Shown piece after piece: positions 44,721 to 55,200 of a DNA stretch of 64,000 nucleotides. The stretch's first letter is position 1. Each line of letters starts with the position of its first letter. A program made the translations under genes and the position numbers. The notes below the pieces were generated by a model that made no database searches, was not told the DNA's origin, and saw only the letters and a program-made list of their open reading frames with translations. This stretch comes from Rhynchosporium graminicola. Lineage: Eukaryota; Ascomycota; Leotiomycetes; Helotiales; Ploettnerulaceae. Location of the stretch: positions 2,331,051 through 2,395,050 of the forward strand of contig FJUW01000007.1 of assembly GCA_900074885.1 (NCBI GenBank). The letters run 5' to 3'.

Positions 44721-47700
44721 TCAAGCCCTCCCTCCCTCCAAGAACGCCTCCAAAACTTCTCTCCTCCTCTCCTTCTCTTTCGTCCCACCCATACCTCTAA
44801 AAACCACATCCGCAAAAACATCCACATACGCCTTCTCCACCGCCCTACGTCTCAAGACCGCTGGATCCGGCGGCGCAATAGGACTCTTCCCCTTCCAAGA
44901 CAGAGATCTTCGCACCGTATCCATACTACTCCTCGCCGATCCCGTGAGAGAATCTCTCCAGCTGTGTTTGGGGACAGGAGAGAGTTCGCTCGCAACACGA
45001 CAGAGCATGCTGGTAAAGAAGACGAAGGAGATGTTGTGGTTGGGCGAGGTGGAGAGGATGTCTAGGACCGAGGATTTGGTTGCTTCGATGGAGGTGGCTT
45101 GTTTGCGGGTTGAGAGTTCTTGGTCGATCTGTGTCCAGAGGGTATCAGGGACAATACCATCTACGAGGCTGTTGAAAAACATGATGAGAATCTCGGATAG
45201 GATTTCTAGTTTTTCGATAGCTGGAATTTCGGGCGGTAAGGAGTCGATGAGGTTTAGATCTGAGTCTAAGGCATTCAGCACGGGACTTCGCCGCGTTTGT
45301 CGAACTGAAGTGTCTTTTATCGTCCAGGATTTGGCATCGAATGGCCAGCCGGGAAAGTCTGCTGGTGGCTGTGCGTCGTCCAGCATGTTTGCATCGGCGA
45401 CTGCACGGTCTGTGAGTATTTCAATGGCTTCGGTGAGCTTGAACAACTCGCGGGGAGCACTCCAACAGACTTCTTGACCGCGATTGATAGGTGCTCCGCC
45501 CTTTCGAGGGGGACGAAGAGCGCGAACACCGCCTTCAGGAACCCGTATCAGCTCATCGATCGATCGTGCAAAGCATGATTGTAACCATGTGCCACGAATG
45601 GGAATAAAATGGTCCCTCCCATCTGTGACACGCAAAACGAGGACATCGTCTAATTGAAGCCCTTTGTTCAGGGTTTTCACAAGTGTAATGTCAGCGATGC
45701 AGAGCTCGAGTGTGGCATTCACAGCATCTCCGGGTTGTAGTGTCACTTCCTTTTTCTGGTTCTTCATCGCTGCTTCGTCGCCATCCGCTGACGAGCCTTC
45801 AACGGACACCGAAAGCCACGATGGCGCGATCCTGTCCTCTTCCCCGGGTTCACCTGGCCTATCCACAAATGAGAATGTTGCAGATACTTGACTGGTGTTG
45901 GCAATAGTTACATTTCGAATCTTCCTCTGCTCATACGCCACTTCTCCAAAGTCTACACCTTCGACAGCTGCTGCTGAATCTTCATCTGGCTGCGGGGCGT
46001 CGTCCGCGGAATGATCCACTACGACGGTGATTCCGGGACGTGTTTCGTTTTCGGCTCGATCGAGTTCTCGCGCCACTTCTTGTTGGACCTTGGCTTTTAA
46101 TTCAGGCACGACGGCGTCGTACTCGAGTGTAAATACAGCATCGAGAGGCTTATGGTCGGATGACAGCACCCTTTGATGTGAGGTATATACATCCTGTCGA
46201 ATTCTGTCGAGATACCCCTCTTTCGTGATCACTGCTCCCGAATCATTTTCCTCGCCTTCATCATATTCATCGTATTGATTACTAGTTGGCTCCTCTCCAC
46301 CGTCCTCGTCGGGATTGTAGTCGAACAACACATCCTCATCATCTGCAGCATGATCAATTCCTCGAGCTTTCATTTCGGCATCCTTGAGCCTGGCGATTTC
46401 TTCTTCCTGGGACTTGCCATCGTACTCGAGCTTATCTCTGCGAGTCCTGTATAATATCCTGTCACACCAGCTGGGAGCCCTTCTTTTCTCGCTTGAGTCA
46501 AACATCCCCATACTTCCAACATCATATTTATACGTTGGCAAGAATGTAATAGGTCCTTCTCGCCAGCCATCATGGAAGGCTTTTCTTTTCTTCCTAGCCT
46601 GCATCAGCTGATCGTGAGGTAGGAGAGAGTCCAAAGTAGCTTGTAAAGATGCTGGATCTTGACTTGGATCCTGGACGAAGTCATCTGGATCTGGGAGGGC
46701 ACTGGACGAGCTATTATCTTCAGAACAAGTACTGCTTGGTTTCGGTATCATCTCATTTTCCGAATCAGAATCGCTGTCGACGCTTTTTATGATAATAGGG
46801 CCATCTCTTCCGAGTTCTAGATCGATTTTATTTCGTGATTTTTGGCCGATGTCATACTCGCCTTTCGTATGCAGCATCAACAATCGCCGTATATCATCGC
46901 CCGGCAATCCATCTAACCTGAAATTCAGATCTCCAAACCAGAAAGCAAAATCCTCGTCCCCAATGCTTTCGTGCTTATCGTCAAGGACGCCAGACCAACT
47001 TATTGGGTCGAACCGAGTTCTTTGCAGTATCTGTGTGACATCCCAGCATCTGCGATCCATGTGGGCAGGGTCTGCGCCCGATGCCAAATGCGAATTGACA
47101 AATACCATGCGGGTCGTCTCTCCCAAGACAATTCTACTTGCGACAGCGCCTTTATTCCCTAGATATCCCATTACACCCGTACCAACAGAGACGGTACTGA
47201 CAGAACTGATCGTAGGGGCAACCGTTGGCGAAGCAAATATGAATAATAGTAAGCCAGACAGCTGCTGCTCGGCCATCATAACGTATCCAAGGGGCAGACC
47301 ATCCATCATAGCCTTCCTCCATTTCGCCGTAGGTTCCGGATCGGTATATACTCTTCCAATGTATTGGGTCGCGCTGTTTAGATCTACCACTTCCTGCAGT
47401 CCCAGCACAAATATCCCTATTTCTTCTCCCCCCACAATCGTACCTTCGTCATCCTTGGGTATTGAGCTGTCCTTCTTCGTCCACCGTTCTTCCTGCGCAC
47501 CTACGCTCTCTACGTGTATTTGGCTTTTGTCCTTGCTGATTCCATCTGCAATCTTCATTCCAGCCAGTCTTTTGTCAATACCCTTCCCGTCCACGAACCA
47601 GCCGCCCAAATCTTTCTCTGTTCCTGGACATGCAGCAACATTCCATGTCCCGATTTTGATCCTTATCTTCTGAGGTCGCGTGTACTCGGCCCGACGAGCA

Positions 47701-47801
47701 TGCACAGCCTTCGAAAGGGAGTGAGGACTCGACGTTGTCGGAGCTAGCTCAGGCACAACATGATCTTTGTCGACAGATGTTCGAGGGGTCGATGAGGCCA
47801 T
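44721..47801 (-). CDS. OCRL/INPP5B-like inositol-polyphosphate 5-phosphatase
   Basis: One exon of 1026 codons. The catalytic domain (about residues 45-590) starts with IKIGTWNVAACPG and FVLGLQEVVDL. It has YLGNKGAVASRI, FVNSHLASGADPAHMDRRCWD, the metal-site motif WFGDLNFRLDG at about 285-295, PTYKYDVG, APSWCDRILYRT at about 440, and SSDHKPLDAVF. These are the hallmark motifs of Mg-dependent phosphoinositide 5-phosphatases, which hydrolyse PI(4,5)P2. Two acidic, Ser-rich insertions break the domain, one after the FRLDG block and one after WCDRILYR. An ASH-type beta domain follows (RNVTIANTSQVSATFSF; about 625-760), then a helical RhoGAP-like region to the end (for example EILIMFFNSLVDGIVPDTLW) without an obvious arginine finger. 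That is the OCRL/INPP5B architecture, pointing to endosomal or Golgi phosphoinositide control. No PH or clathrin-box segment is apparent at the N-terminus. Confidence 0.92.
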   Translation of the reverse strand: MASSTPRTSVDKDHVVPELAPTTSSPHSLSKAVHARRAEYTRPQKIRIKIGTWNVAACPGTEKDLGGWFVDGKGIDKRLAGMKIADGISKDKSQIHVESVGAQEERWTKKDSSIPKDDEGTIVGGEEIGIFVLGLQEVVDLNSATQYIGRVYTDPEPTAKWRKAMMDGLPLGYVMMAEQQLSGLLLFIFASPTVAPTISSVSTVSVGTGVMGYLGNKGAVASRIVLGETTRMVFVNSHLASGADPAHMDRRCWDVTQILQRTRFDPISWSGVLDDKHESIGDEDFAFWFGDLNFRLDGLPGDDIRRLLMLHTKGEYDIGQKSRNKIDLELGRDGPIIIKSVDSDSDSENEMIPKPSSTCSEDNSSSSALPDPDDFVQDPSQDPASLQATLDSLLPHDQLMQARKKRKAFHDGWREGPITFLPTYKYDVGSMGMFDSSEKRRAPSWCDRILYRTRRDKLEYDGKSQEEEIARLKDAEMKARGIDHAADDEDVLFDYNPDEDGGEEPTSNQYDEYDEGEENDSGAVITKEGYLDRIRQDVYTSHQRVLSSDHKPLDAVFTLEYDAVVPELKAKVQQEVARELDRAENETRPGITVVVDHSADDAPQPDEDSAAAVEGVDFGEVAYEQRKIRNVTIANTSQVSATFSFVDRPGEPGEEDRIAPSWLSVSVEGSSADGDEAAMKNQKKEVTLQPGDAVNATLELCIADITLVKTLNKGLQLDDVLVLRVTDGRDHFIPIRGTWLQSCFARSIDELIRVPEGGVRALRPPRKGGAPINRGQEVCWSAPRELFKLTEAIEILTDRAVADANMLDDAQPPADFPGWPFDAKSWTIKDTSVRQTRRSPVLNALDSDLNLIDSLPPEIPAIEKLEILSEILIMFFNSLVDGIVPDTLWTQIDQELSTRKQATSIEATKSSVLDILSTSPNHNISFVFFTSMLCRVASELSPVPKHSWRDSLTGSARSSMDTVRRSLSWKGKSPIAPPDPAVLRRRAVEKAYVDVFADVVFRGMGGTKEKERRREVLEAFLEGGRA

Positions 47802-48748
47802 ATTGAGTCAGGATCGGAATATACCCACCAGCTAGAATCGCGCGACGAGAACGCGCTTGGATGATGCTCCAGAGCTTAATCTGGCCTGACGGCTGGCACC
47901 CACGATGACGTCAGGAATGGTGATACGAGAAGTGTAGTTGCAGGTACAAACCGGTTTATGGCGCATACATTGTAGATGTTGGAGAAGAAGACTGAAACAT
48001 AGGTAAATGAGCGTGAAATATTGGATGAGGGTAGATATGAAGATTGTGCTACTAAATGACAGGTCTGGTGGGGGGGAATATGCCAGTAGGGGCTGAATGA
48101 AACCATCCCTGCTGTCGATCATGGACCAACCCATTTGGTGACCTGGACCATGAAGTACTTGTGAACAGAGTCTGCTGGTTCGATGATTATGTGAAACGTA
48201 TGCTATAAGTTGTTACGCCAAGTCAGGCTCAGTAGAGCTCAGTAGAGCTCAGCAGAGGCGGAAGTGCAGATATGCTACAAAGTGTGGTTATTCATAAGGT
48301 CATCCATCTATTGAGAATAGTTTCGGACAAGCCAGATAGCTCGAAAAAAAACAATAGTTGAGAGGTTCTGTATACCTACATTGTAAATAGACTTTGATGA
48401 GAGAGGACCAAGGTAAACTTGCTTGATGAGGGCAAGTGGAGAATAATCATTCTGAACAGCTCTGCAGGAAAGTCTTTTGGTGTACAATATTAAGGCCATC
48501 AAAGCGAAGATGTTGAATGCGCTTCCGAGGTCTGCCAAGCGAGCTTACTTATACGAGGCTGACGACAATACTCAAGACCACTCCAGCCTCATCAACATTA
48601 CCATCCACGCACTCATCATCCAACAACACGACAGACCACGACCACTATAGACCAGGAGAAGACCTGCCTAGCTTCCACACATCCCGAGTCTGAGTGCGAT
48701 TTACGACGACACGATATACACAACAAAACTCTCGAACCCACCATAACG
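47802..48748. other. Divergent promoter region of 5-phosphatase and DCP1
   Basis: About 950 bp between two divergently transcribed genes. It includes direct repeats CAGTAGAGCTCAGTAGAGCTCAGCAGAGG at about 48230-48258 (three 10-bp units). The small frames on both strands have no support. The 100 bp before the DCP1 start are CA-rich, as in fungal leaders. Confidence 0.6.
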
Positions 48749-49423
48749 ATGCCTCCCAAGACGCCTCGCAAATCGCGCCGTGGGAATCCGCAGAGCTCGC
48801 AAGCTGCTCCAGTTCAAGCTTCAGATTACGATACAGAGGCCGTTGAAGTGTCCAATGTACCAACACGTACCCCGGCCGAAATCAACTTCTCCGTTCTTTC
48901 CCGCTATGTGCCATCCCTCGAGACCATAATCTGCTACGCCCCCTCTGCACAACTATACACAATGCAATCGACAGGAAGTTGGGAGAAAGAGTCAGCAGTC
49001 GAAGGAACACTCTTCGTCTGCCAGCTTACACCCTCTCCTGTCACGGGCGGTGGACGGCACTGCGTCGTTCTGCTGAATCGAAAGGGCCTGGAGAATCTGA
49101 TTGTTGAATCGGGCGAGATACAGCATGTAGAGATTGGGGCAGATTCGTTTCTGATGTTGGGGTTCAAGCCGCGCTCACAAAATAATGAAGAGGATATGAA
49201 GGTCCTGGGATTATTCATACAGGCTGAGTCGCCGCCGAAGGAGGAGATATGCCAGATCATCAAGGGGCATTGGGAGGAGGCCGTACGAGAACGGAGCTTG
49301 GCAGGTGGGAACGACGGTATTACTAATTTGGGAGACGGGTTTATACCAAGTAGGGAGGAAGAGGGAGATCAGAAAGTGATGGGAAGGAGATTAAGCTTGT
49401 CCGAACTGTTTGGAAAGCAGTAA
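48749..49423 (+). CDS. DCP1: mRNA decapping activator Dcp1
   Basis: A single exon of 224 codons. A basic, disordered leader (MPPKTPRKSRRGN) is followed by the Dcp1 EVH1-like domain from about residue 45: INFSVLSRYVPSLETIICYA, then LYTMQSTGSWEKESAVEGTLFVCQL, RHCVVLLNRKGLENLIV and FLMLGFKP. These match the conserved N-terminal helix, the 'W.k..veGtLFly' strand and the 'f.vlNR.gl.n' strand. After the domain a charged segment leads to a short conserved C-terminal motif, RRLSLSELFGKQ, typical of filamentous-fungal Dcp1. Dcp1 activates the decapping hydrolase Dcp2 in cytoplasmic P-bodies, committing mRNA to 5'-3' decay. Start ATG 48749 is the first in frame. Confidence 0.92.
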   Translation: MPPKTPRKSRRGNPQSSQAAPVQASDYDTEAVEVSNVPTRTPAEINFSVLSRYVPSLETIICYAPSAQLYTMQSTGSWEKESAVEGTLFVCQLTPSPVTGGGRHCVVLLNRKGLENLIVESGEIQHVEIGADSFLMLGFKPRSQNNEEDMKVLGLFIQAESPPKEEICQIIKGHWEEAVRERSLAGGNDGITNLGDGFIPSREEEGDQKVMGRRLSLSELFGKQ

Positions 49424-50525
49424 AGTTCTCGAGCGCCAAACTGCATACGGATATCAGCTCACTTGACGGTAACGTGGCTCGAAAATTCATTCTGCTGGGC
49501 TAGAGGATACATGACAAATGGGCATGGGTCTGGACCGAGGAAAGGCGCTTCTCTGCACACTTTTGGGATTGAGCAGCACATGCTGTAAGTTAAAGCGTAT
49601 CTGGGTGAACATGGGGCTTTTTCTAATTGCAATACCCAATGCTTCATATTAACATTCACATTGAATCTTTCCCTCAAATCCTGTCTACTAGGACTATCGA
49701 CGTCAGAAAAAGGTGGTTGATTAGGGCATAAAGAGGCTCGCCTTGGTGTGAGCATTGCTTGTTAATGTCACGAAACTACTATAGGTCTTTGCTTAGAAAT
49801 CACTGTAAGGTCATGAAACTATCATACGACAGTGACGCAAAGGAAAACCCCAAAGTCACGAGACTACTTGGCACTTCTTGCCGAGATCATATTGCTGCCT
49901 CGATCAGCCACTTTTTTCTGATATCGATAGCGGGATCACTTTCATGATAGTCAACCGGTAGGCGGCCTTTCTGAGTTGCAATTTCGCAAAGCTGGATTGT
50001 CAAGAAGGTTAATGGGCCCATTTTGCAGAGCAGGCTGTCAATGCCGGAGTTAAGAGGCTCGTTTTGGCAAAGCTGATATCATCCTAGTGAGCGTGAAGTA
50101 GGTGCAACACGATTTGGTGTCCTTGGATGTTTCCATTAGTTGAAGTCTTAGTGGTGCAACGAAGAATTTTCGCGACATTACTATTATGATCAAAGTCATA
50201 ATATCACCGATCATTGAAGTCCTAAATTAATTTATGACTTTGACATGCTCGTATCTCAAGGTGCTCCGTCCAGCCACTTTTACCTGGCACCGATAGACAA
50301 TTATGGAGCAGCCCTCTTTCCGTGGAATTCTGGTTTTACTATTGCCCACAAAAGGGGAAGGAGCAATGCAGCAGTGCTTTAATGCAACCAAAATCTACTT
50401 TCCTGAGAGAGGAAATAGCTTTCCAGTCTTTTCCATTCTTCGTTTCCAATTCCTCTCTTAATCAAGCTTTCATTTGCTAGTTTTCATCACTTGTAAAAAG
50501 TACACTTACAACAACGATATTCACC
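49424..50525. other. Intergenic region with degenerate GTCACGAAACTAC-type sequence
   Basis: About 1.1 kb between DCP1 and the methyltransferase gene. Between 49760 and 50245 several imperfect copies of a GTCACGAAACTACT / CGACATTACT motif occur (for example ATGTCACGAAACTACTA, GGTCATGAAACTATCA, AAAGTCACGAGACTACTTGG, TTCGCGACATTACTATTATG). They may be related to the minisatellite within the methyltransferase introns. No gene is seen; the frames at 49459-49755 (minus) and 49759-49947 (plus) are unsupported. Confidence 0.5.
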
Positions 50526-52240
50526 ATGAATAGTATTCGTGGCATGTTCGATAGCATCAAGAAGCCAAAGAAGAAGAGGCCAAGCATGATCCAGACGGAA
50601 GCTACAGGCAATTTCAGAAATTTGGCTCTCGATGGCACGAACGAAAGGCAACTTACAGACATAACGCCACCACTATCGGGAACTAGACCCCCCATATCTA
50701 GGAACTGGTCGAGATATGAATATGCAATGCCCCCAACTGAGCCGATGGCAAAACGGTAGGATGCCTGCCCACTTCTTGTACGCAATCTGATGGTATATTA
50801 GGGTCGCCGAACATCACCGATTAGTCCGAAAAATCATCAAATTCCTTATCCATCCCATGATCCAGACAGCCCTTCCGCCGGATGCCAAGATCGCAGACGT
50901 GAGTCGACACTTGGTGGGGTGGACTGCCCTTCGTTCAGCGCCTCTGACACTTTCCAGCTGAATTGTGGTGCCGGCAGCTTCTTCAACGAGCTCTCTGGTG
51001 ATATGACGAAGAAGAATTACGAAATGGTTGGCTTCGATACAATGCCCGAAATTTTTCCAGGAACAGGCGCTCGTGCTTTGTACAAACTTTGTCCAGGCAA
51101 TATGAGGTTCATTGAGCAAGATATTCTTCATCAATGTCCGGCGGCATACCGGGGCTATTTTGATTCGGTTCATACCAGCTTCTTGGGGCCAGTCTTGGTC
51201 TCTGACCAATGGAACCATGCATTTGATCTCATGGTAGACTTGGCCAAACCAGGTGGATGGATACAGGTATGATTGCCCGAATTTCATTTGCAATGTCTCA
51301 AGACGTTCTTGAGAAATTACTTCCAATGTCATCAGAAGTCTCTGAGGCATTACTAAACCTTTAATCATCCTTGACAAACAATTACTAACACGTATTGCTT
51401 GTAGTAAGTCACAAGTTGTTCACAGATCTTGCCTCTCCTCGGATGTAAAATTACTCTCAAAAGATGGTCACTGACCTGATGTGAACAGATGGATCGATGT
51501 CAACTTATCGAGCACTGACATCAAAAATCGCATTTACATCTCGCAGGCAGGGACCAGCAAAGCCTGCCATCAGGAGATGGCAGAAGGCATCGCAGTACTC
51601 GACGCTTGGTGGGATAATCGAATTAGCGGAGGGAAAAGAGTCGGTTTGATTGCAAAAGAGCATCCTGACATCGCTGCGAAACGTGAAGAATTATACAACA
51701 CTGCGGAGCTAAACGACGTACGGCAGGATATTGACAAACTCGCTGTACAGGCCTGGGAACGGCTTCTGATGCACTTGACTTTAGTTCCAGACAGCGGGTG
51801 GGACAAGCAGCGGGTCGAAAGAGTTGTAATGGGTATGGAGGCCGAAGTCAATCATGGAGTCTACATTACATTGGATGTACAAGTCGTTATTGCGCGGAAG
51901 GTCAGTCCACTTGCCTCCAACGTCGCAAGATCCTTTTGGGCATTACTTTCAACGTCACCAAATTCTCCTGGAGCATTACTTCCAAAGTCACCAGATTTTC
52001 CTGAGACATCACTTAGCAATTGCTAACCCCCGTCGTATATAGAAGACTGTAGATGAAATGGAAGTAGATGCTCAATCGCGGAGAGCGGAAGCGCATAGAA
52101 GGAAGCTGGAGGTTACAACTGCCGATGCTACATTGAGTAGTGAGGAGGCACATATACAGTCTCTGAGAGATAATACACCTGTCTCGCCGTCGACAGCATC
52201 GGGTCGAAGTTCTGTGGGGAACTTCGGTTACGTTCATTGA
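50526..52240 (+). CDS. LaeA-like SAM-dependent methyltransferase
   Basis: Exons 50526-50755, 50802-50898, 50958-51266, 51489-51900 and 52043-52240. After a basic leader, the class I methyltransferase fold begins around residue 80. Helix RLVRKIIKFLIHPMIQTALP precedes motif I, AKIADLNCGAGSFFNEL (usually D.GCGtG). Later come YEMVGFDTMPEIF (motif II), DSVHTSFLGPVL and the signature DLAKPGGWIQ. Exon 4 holds WERLLMHLTLVPDSGWDKQR and the usual helical cap. This layout is that of fungal LaeA/UMTA-like enzymes with unknown substrate, several of which regulate or act in secondary metabolism. Exon 3 does not join exon 4 in frame directly: a 29-nt microexon at 51416-51444 between plausible AG and GT sites would fix it and gives 424 residues, otherwise the gene is frameshifted. 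Introns 3 and 4 carry 33-bp repeats. No biosynthetic cluster surrounds it. Confidence 0.75.
51285..51380. repeat. 33-bp minisatellite units in intron 3 of the methyltransferase gene
   Basis: About two and a half units. A first one of about 30 bp (CATTTGCAATGTCTCAAGACG...) is followed by AATTACTTCCAATGTCATCAG at 51315 and CATTACT at 51348, so the spacing is 33 bp. The units match those of intron 4. Confidence 0.7.
51908..52020. repeat. 33-bp minisatellite units in intron 4 of the methyltransferase gene
   Basis: Repeat starts at 51908, 51941, 51974 and 52007, each 33 bp apart. The core is CATTACTTTCAACGTCACC / CATTACTTCCAAAGTCACC followed by (A)GATT-TCCTGAG; the first and last units are diverged or partial. 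They fill most of the 142-bp intron, which leaves the spliced reading frame unaffected. Confidence 0.85.
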
Positions 52241-55200
52241 GACGTCGCAGAGCTACCTGGCAAGTTGTACACTTATGTTCAGATTAGTCATTCCGCCATT
52301 CAATTGCCTTTTCTGCTTGAGACGGACCAAATTGACAAGCGAAGCATCAATTCGCGATTGCCGATAGGCGCAAAATAAAAAGTTGTAAGTAGTTTGGAAC
52401 TTGCCGAATATATTACAGCATACTGCTCGAAGTAAAATCTCAAATTTGAGGGGTAGGGGGATAATGAAAAATGCTAGAAGAAGAGAATAATTATCCACAT
52501 ATTACAAGAAGAGGAAGAGAATTCATTTGAGGATCATTTTCGAGGGAAGACAGCAAAATAAGAGGAGAGAAAGTTTGAATTTGTGAGAGACTTTGGAATG
52601 CCAAACTGGTTGAAGTAAGGCTTGAAAAGCGAGTGATCCTTACTCACGTTTGTTCTTGATTCCAAGCCTCCCGAATAATTTAGGGCAGCTTGAGATTTTA
52701 TAGCTAAAGTGTGGACAGATATCACCAGGAAGGCAATGTCAAAGACCAAAGCGCGTCTGAACCATAAAGCACAGGTAAACCCAGGGAATCTGTACTTACA
52801 GGCAGCTGCAGAGATACCTCTGGTCTAGATTGCACCCACTTTATGGGAGGTTTAGAATTTAAAGTAAACGCAAGTAGGAAGCAAACAAGAAGATGGAGCA
52901 AATTCAGTGGCTCACTGAGTATTATTTGATTATTTAGACCTTCGAGGAGAATTTGCGATCACGCTTATATTCTCGGACTTGAGAGCTAGTCTTGGTAGTG
53001 ATTTCGTCAGTCAAGAGCCGACGAGAGGGCCTCGATTGATCGCTAAGAAAGAAGCACCATTAGGCTAATATCGATCGGCAATAATAGCGTCTTCTGGAAC
53101 TGCCGCTTTATGGTCTCTCAATCAAAGCAATAGAGACCAGCACACAAGCCCATCGGGTGACCAAGAAAGTTCACCCAATCCTTTGAAGGCATCATATAAA
53201 GACGGGAACCAAGCCCTTCCTACGGATTCGCGACACGAAAAGCCTCGTCTCGCCCTAGATGAAGCTGTATCTCTAGAACACTAATCAACCACTCTCGGCA
53301 TTGCCCGTTACTTCAATTCTATTGCGGAACATCAGTATCTTTCATCTAGGCATTGCCACCAAATAGCCAGCCAGGCTTTAAGTATGGCGTTGAATGGGAG
53401 GCTCCAAGATTTGGAGTGATAGGATGGAGGTGACGACACCACGGTATCCTGAGCGGCGTGTGTTGTTGTGGTTGTTTTTATCTTGCCGCTTGATTCAACG
53501 ATAGGATTGATTTGAGTGGTATTGCAAGTAGTTCGTTCAAGGCAATAAAGGTGCTTAGTTTCGAGCAAACGCTTCGAATTTTTATTTAAAAAAAAACGTG
53601 ATAAAGAAGATTAGTAGGAATGATCGGGTTTATACACAATTTCCTAAGGAGTGCGATGCTAAGCGAGTGTTGACTTCACCCAAGCGCGAATAGTTTCGTG
53701 ACTGTATAACTGAGCTGGCGAATTGCCTAGCTTAGGGAACTTAGCTTTTCGATAGCTAGCCGTCAGAATTCACATCTGGAACTTTTATTGATTAAGAGGC
53801 TAACTCATTAGACAGTTTATTTGGAGTGAGTCGAGGCATTGGATGGATGGTAGGAAATCAATTTAAAGTCACTGAAACCATACTAGTCCGTAGTTCCTAG
53901 GTAGGTAAGTGATTTTGCAGGTCACGAAAGAATCCTTGGTCCTTGAAACTCATGGAAAGCCGATGAACGCACTTACTTCGGGATTTGTAGCCACCTCATC
54001 GAGTCTCTTTTAAGTGTTCACTAGTCACTAACTGGGTCGGCCTCGCTCAAATTGAGTATCAGAAGTATCACTTGATATCAAGCGACAATCTTGAAAATCA
54101 GGCAAACAGTCCAAGTGTCCTAGAGTATCCTGATATCACTATAGCACATCAAGACTATACTATAATGATAATCTAGAATCACAACATTCGTTAAATGACT
54201 TAAATGAAGTAGTATTCAAACGTTAAAAGCTAATACTACAATAGTACTAAAGTAACTCCTAAAAGTCAGAGACCTATCATATTAATAAGGTCAGTCACTT
54301 GGAATCTTTGTGAAATTACTTCCGAGTCCTGTAGTACATTTATAATTCAGCTGCATTGGAAGACAGACGCGGCAGATCCGCTACTTGAACTAGTAATCAT
54401 TGAAGCATGATATCGGGGCTACGAAACTTGTTCATTATATGGAGCGATATTTTCAGGAACGATATTTTGAGAAAGGATCGTTCCTTTTGAAGATAGTAAT
54501 TATCCTATTGATTATTAAGCTTTCCTTAGATTGTAACAATTGTTCTTTTGTACACGTCCCCTCGCGCACAAGGTGAAGGGAAGCTGGTTCTGAACTTCTC
54601 TTCCTTCTAGTCTCGGACGCCGTAGCCTCGAGAATTAATAGCTTGTGAATGCTTATGATTAATCCGCATCGCAGTATTAGAACCAAAGCTTCGATTTGAG
54701 TCCTTTGGATTCGCTGTCTCAAAGTATAAGTGGTAAGATAGTTGCTTACCTTGAGAGGAAATAGGTTCTTTTAACAGTTTAGTATTGCTTATTCTGGAGT
54801 AAGATAATAATCTATAAGCTTAATTATGTTAGTAAAAGGGAGACTTTGTATTTCTTGACTAGAGATGTTTTAAAACCGGATATCTAAAGGGAGACGAACA
54901 TGATATGTCGAGAAGATGTACAGTTATGCTTCGCTGAGCAGTGGGCCCAGCTGTTTACTCGCTTAATTAGAGTGGAGCTTTAATAAGTTAACAGCTATCA
55001 AAAGGGAAGCATTTACTTGTTGCCCTCTGTCTTAATTTAAAAGGTGCCTATTTATCTGCGTTGACTATAAGTATATCGGATTATAGCATATGTCAATTTT
55101 TCGGAAAATCCTGTAAGTGTTTATTATAATTCTAACTCGAAATGGTCAACGTCGCTAGAGCCTAGAGCGAAAAGCTCTCCAGCATATCGCTCTAGCTATT

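Noticed and set aside
46789..47673. 294-codon plus-strand frame opposite the 5-phosphatase gene
   Set aside because: Shadow frame; the minus strand encodes all 5-phosphatase motifs.
51908..52020. Regular 33-bp repeats resembling a CRISPR array
   Set aside because: Units are contiguous with no unique spacers, lie in a eukaryotic intron, and there are no cas genes; it is a minisatellite.
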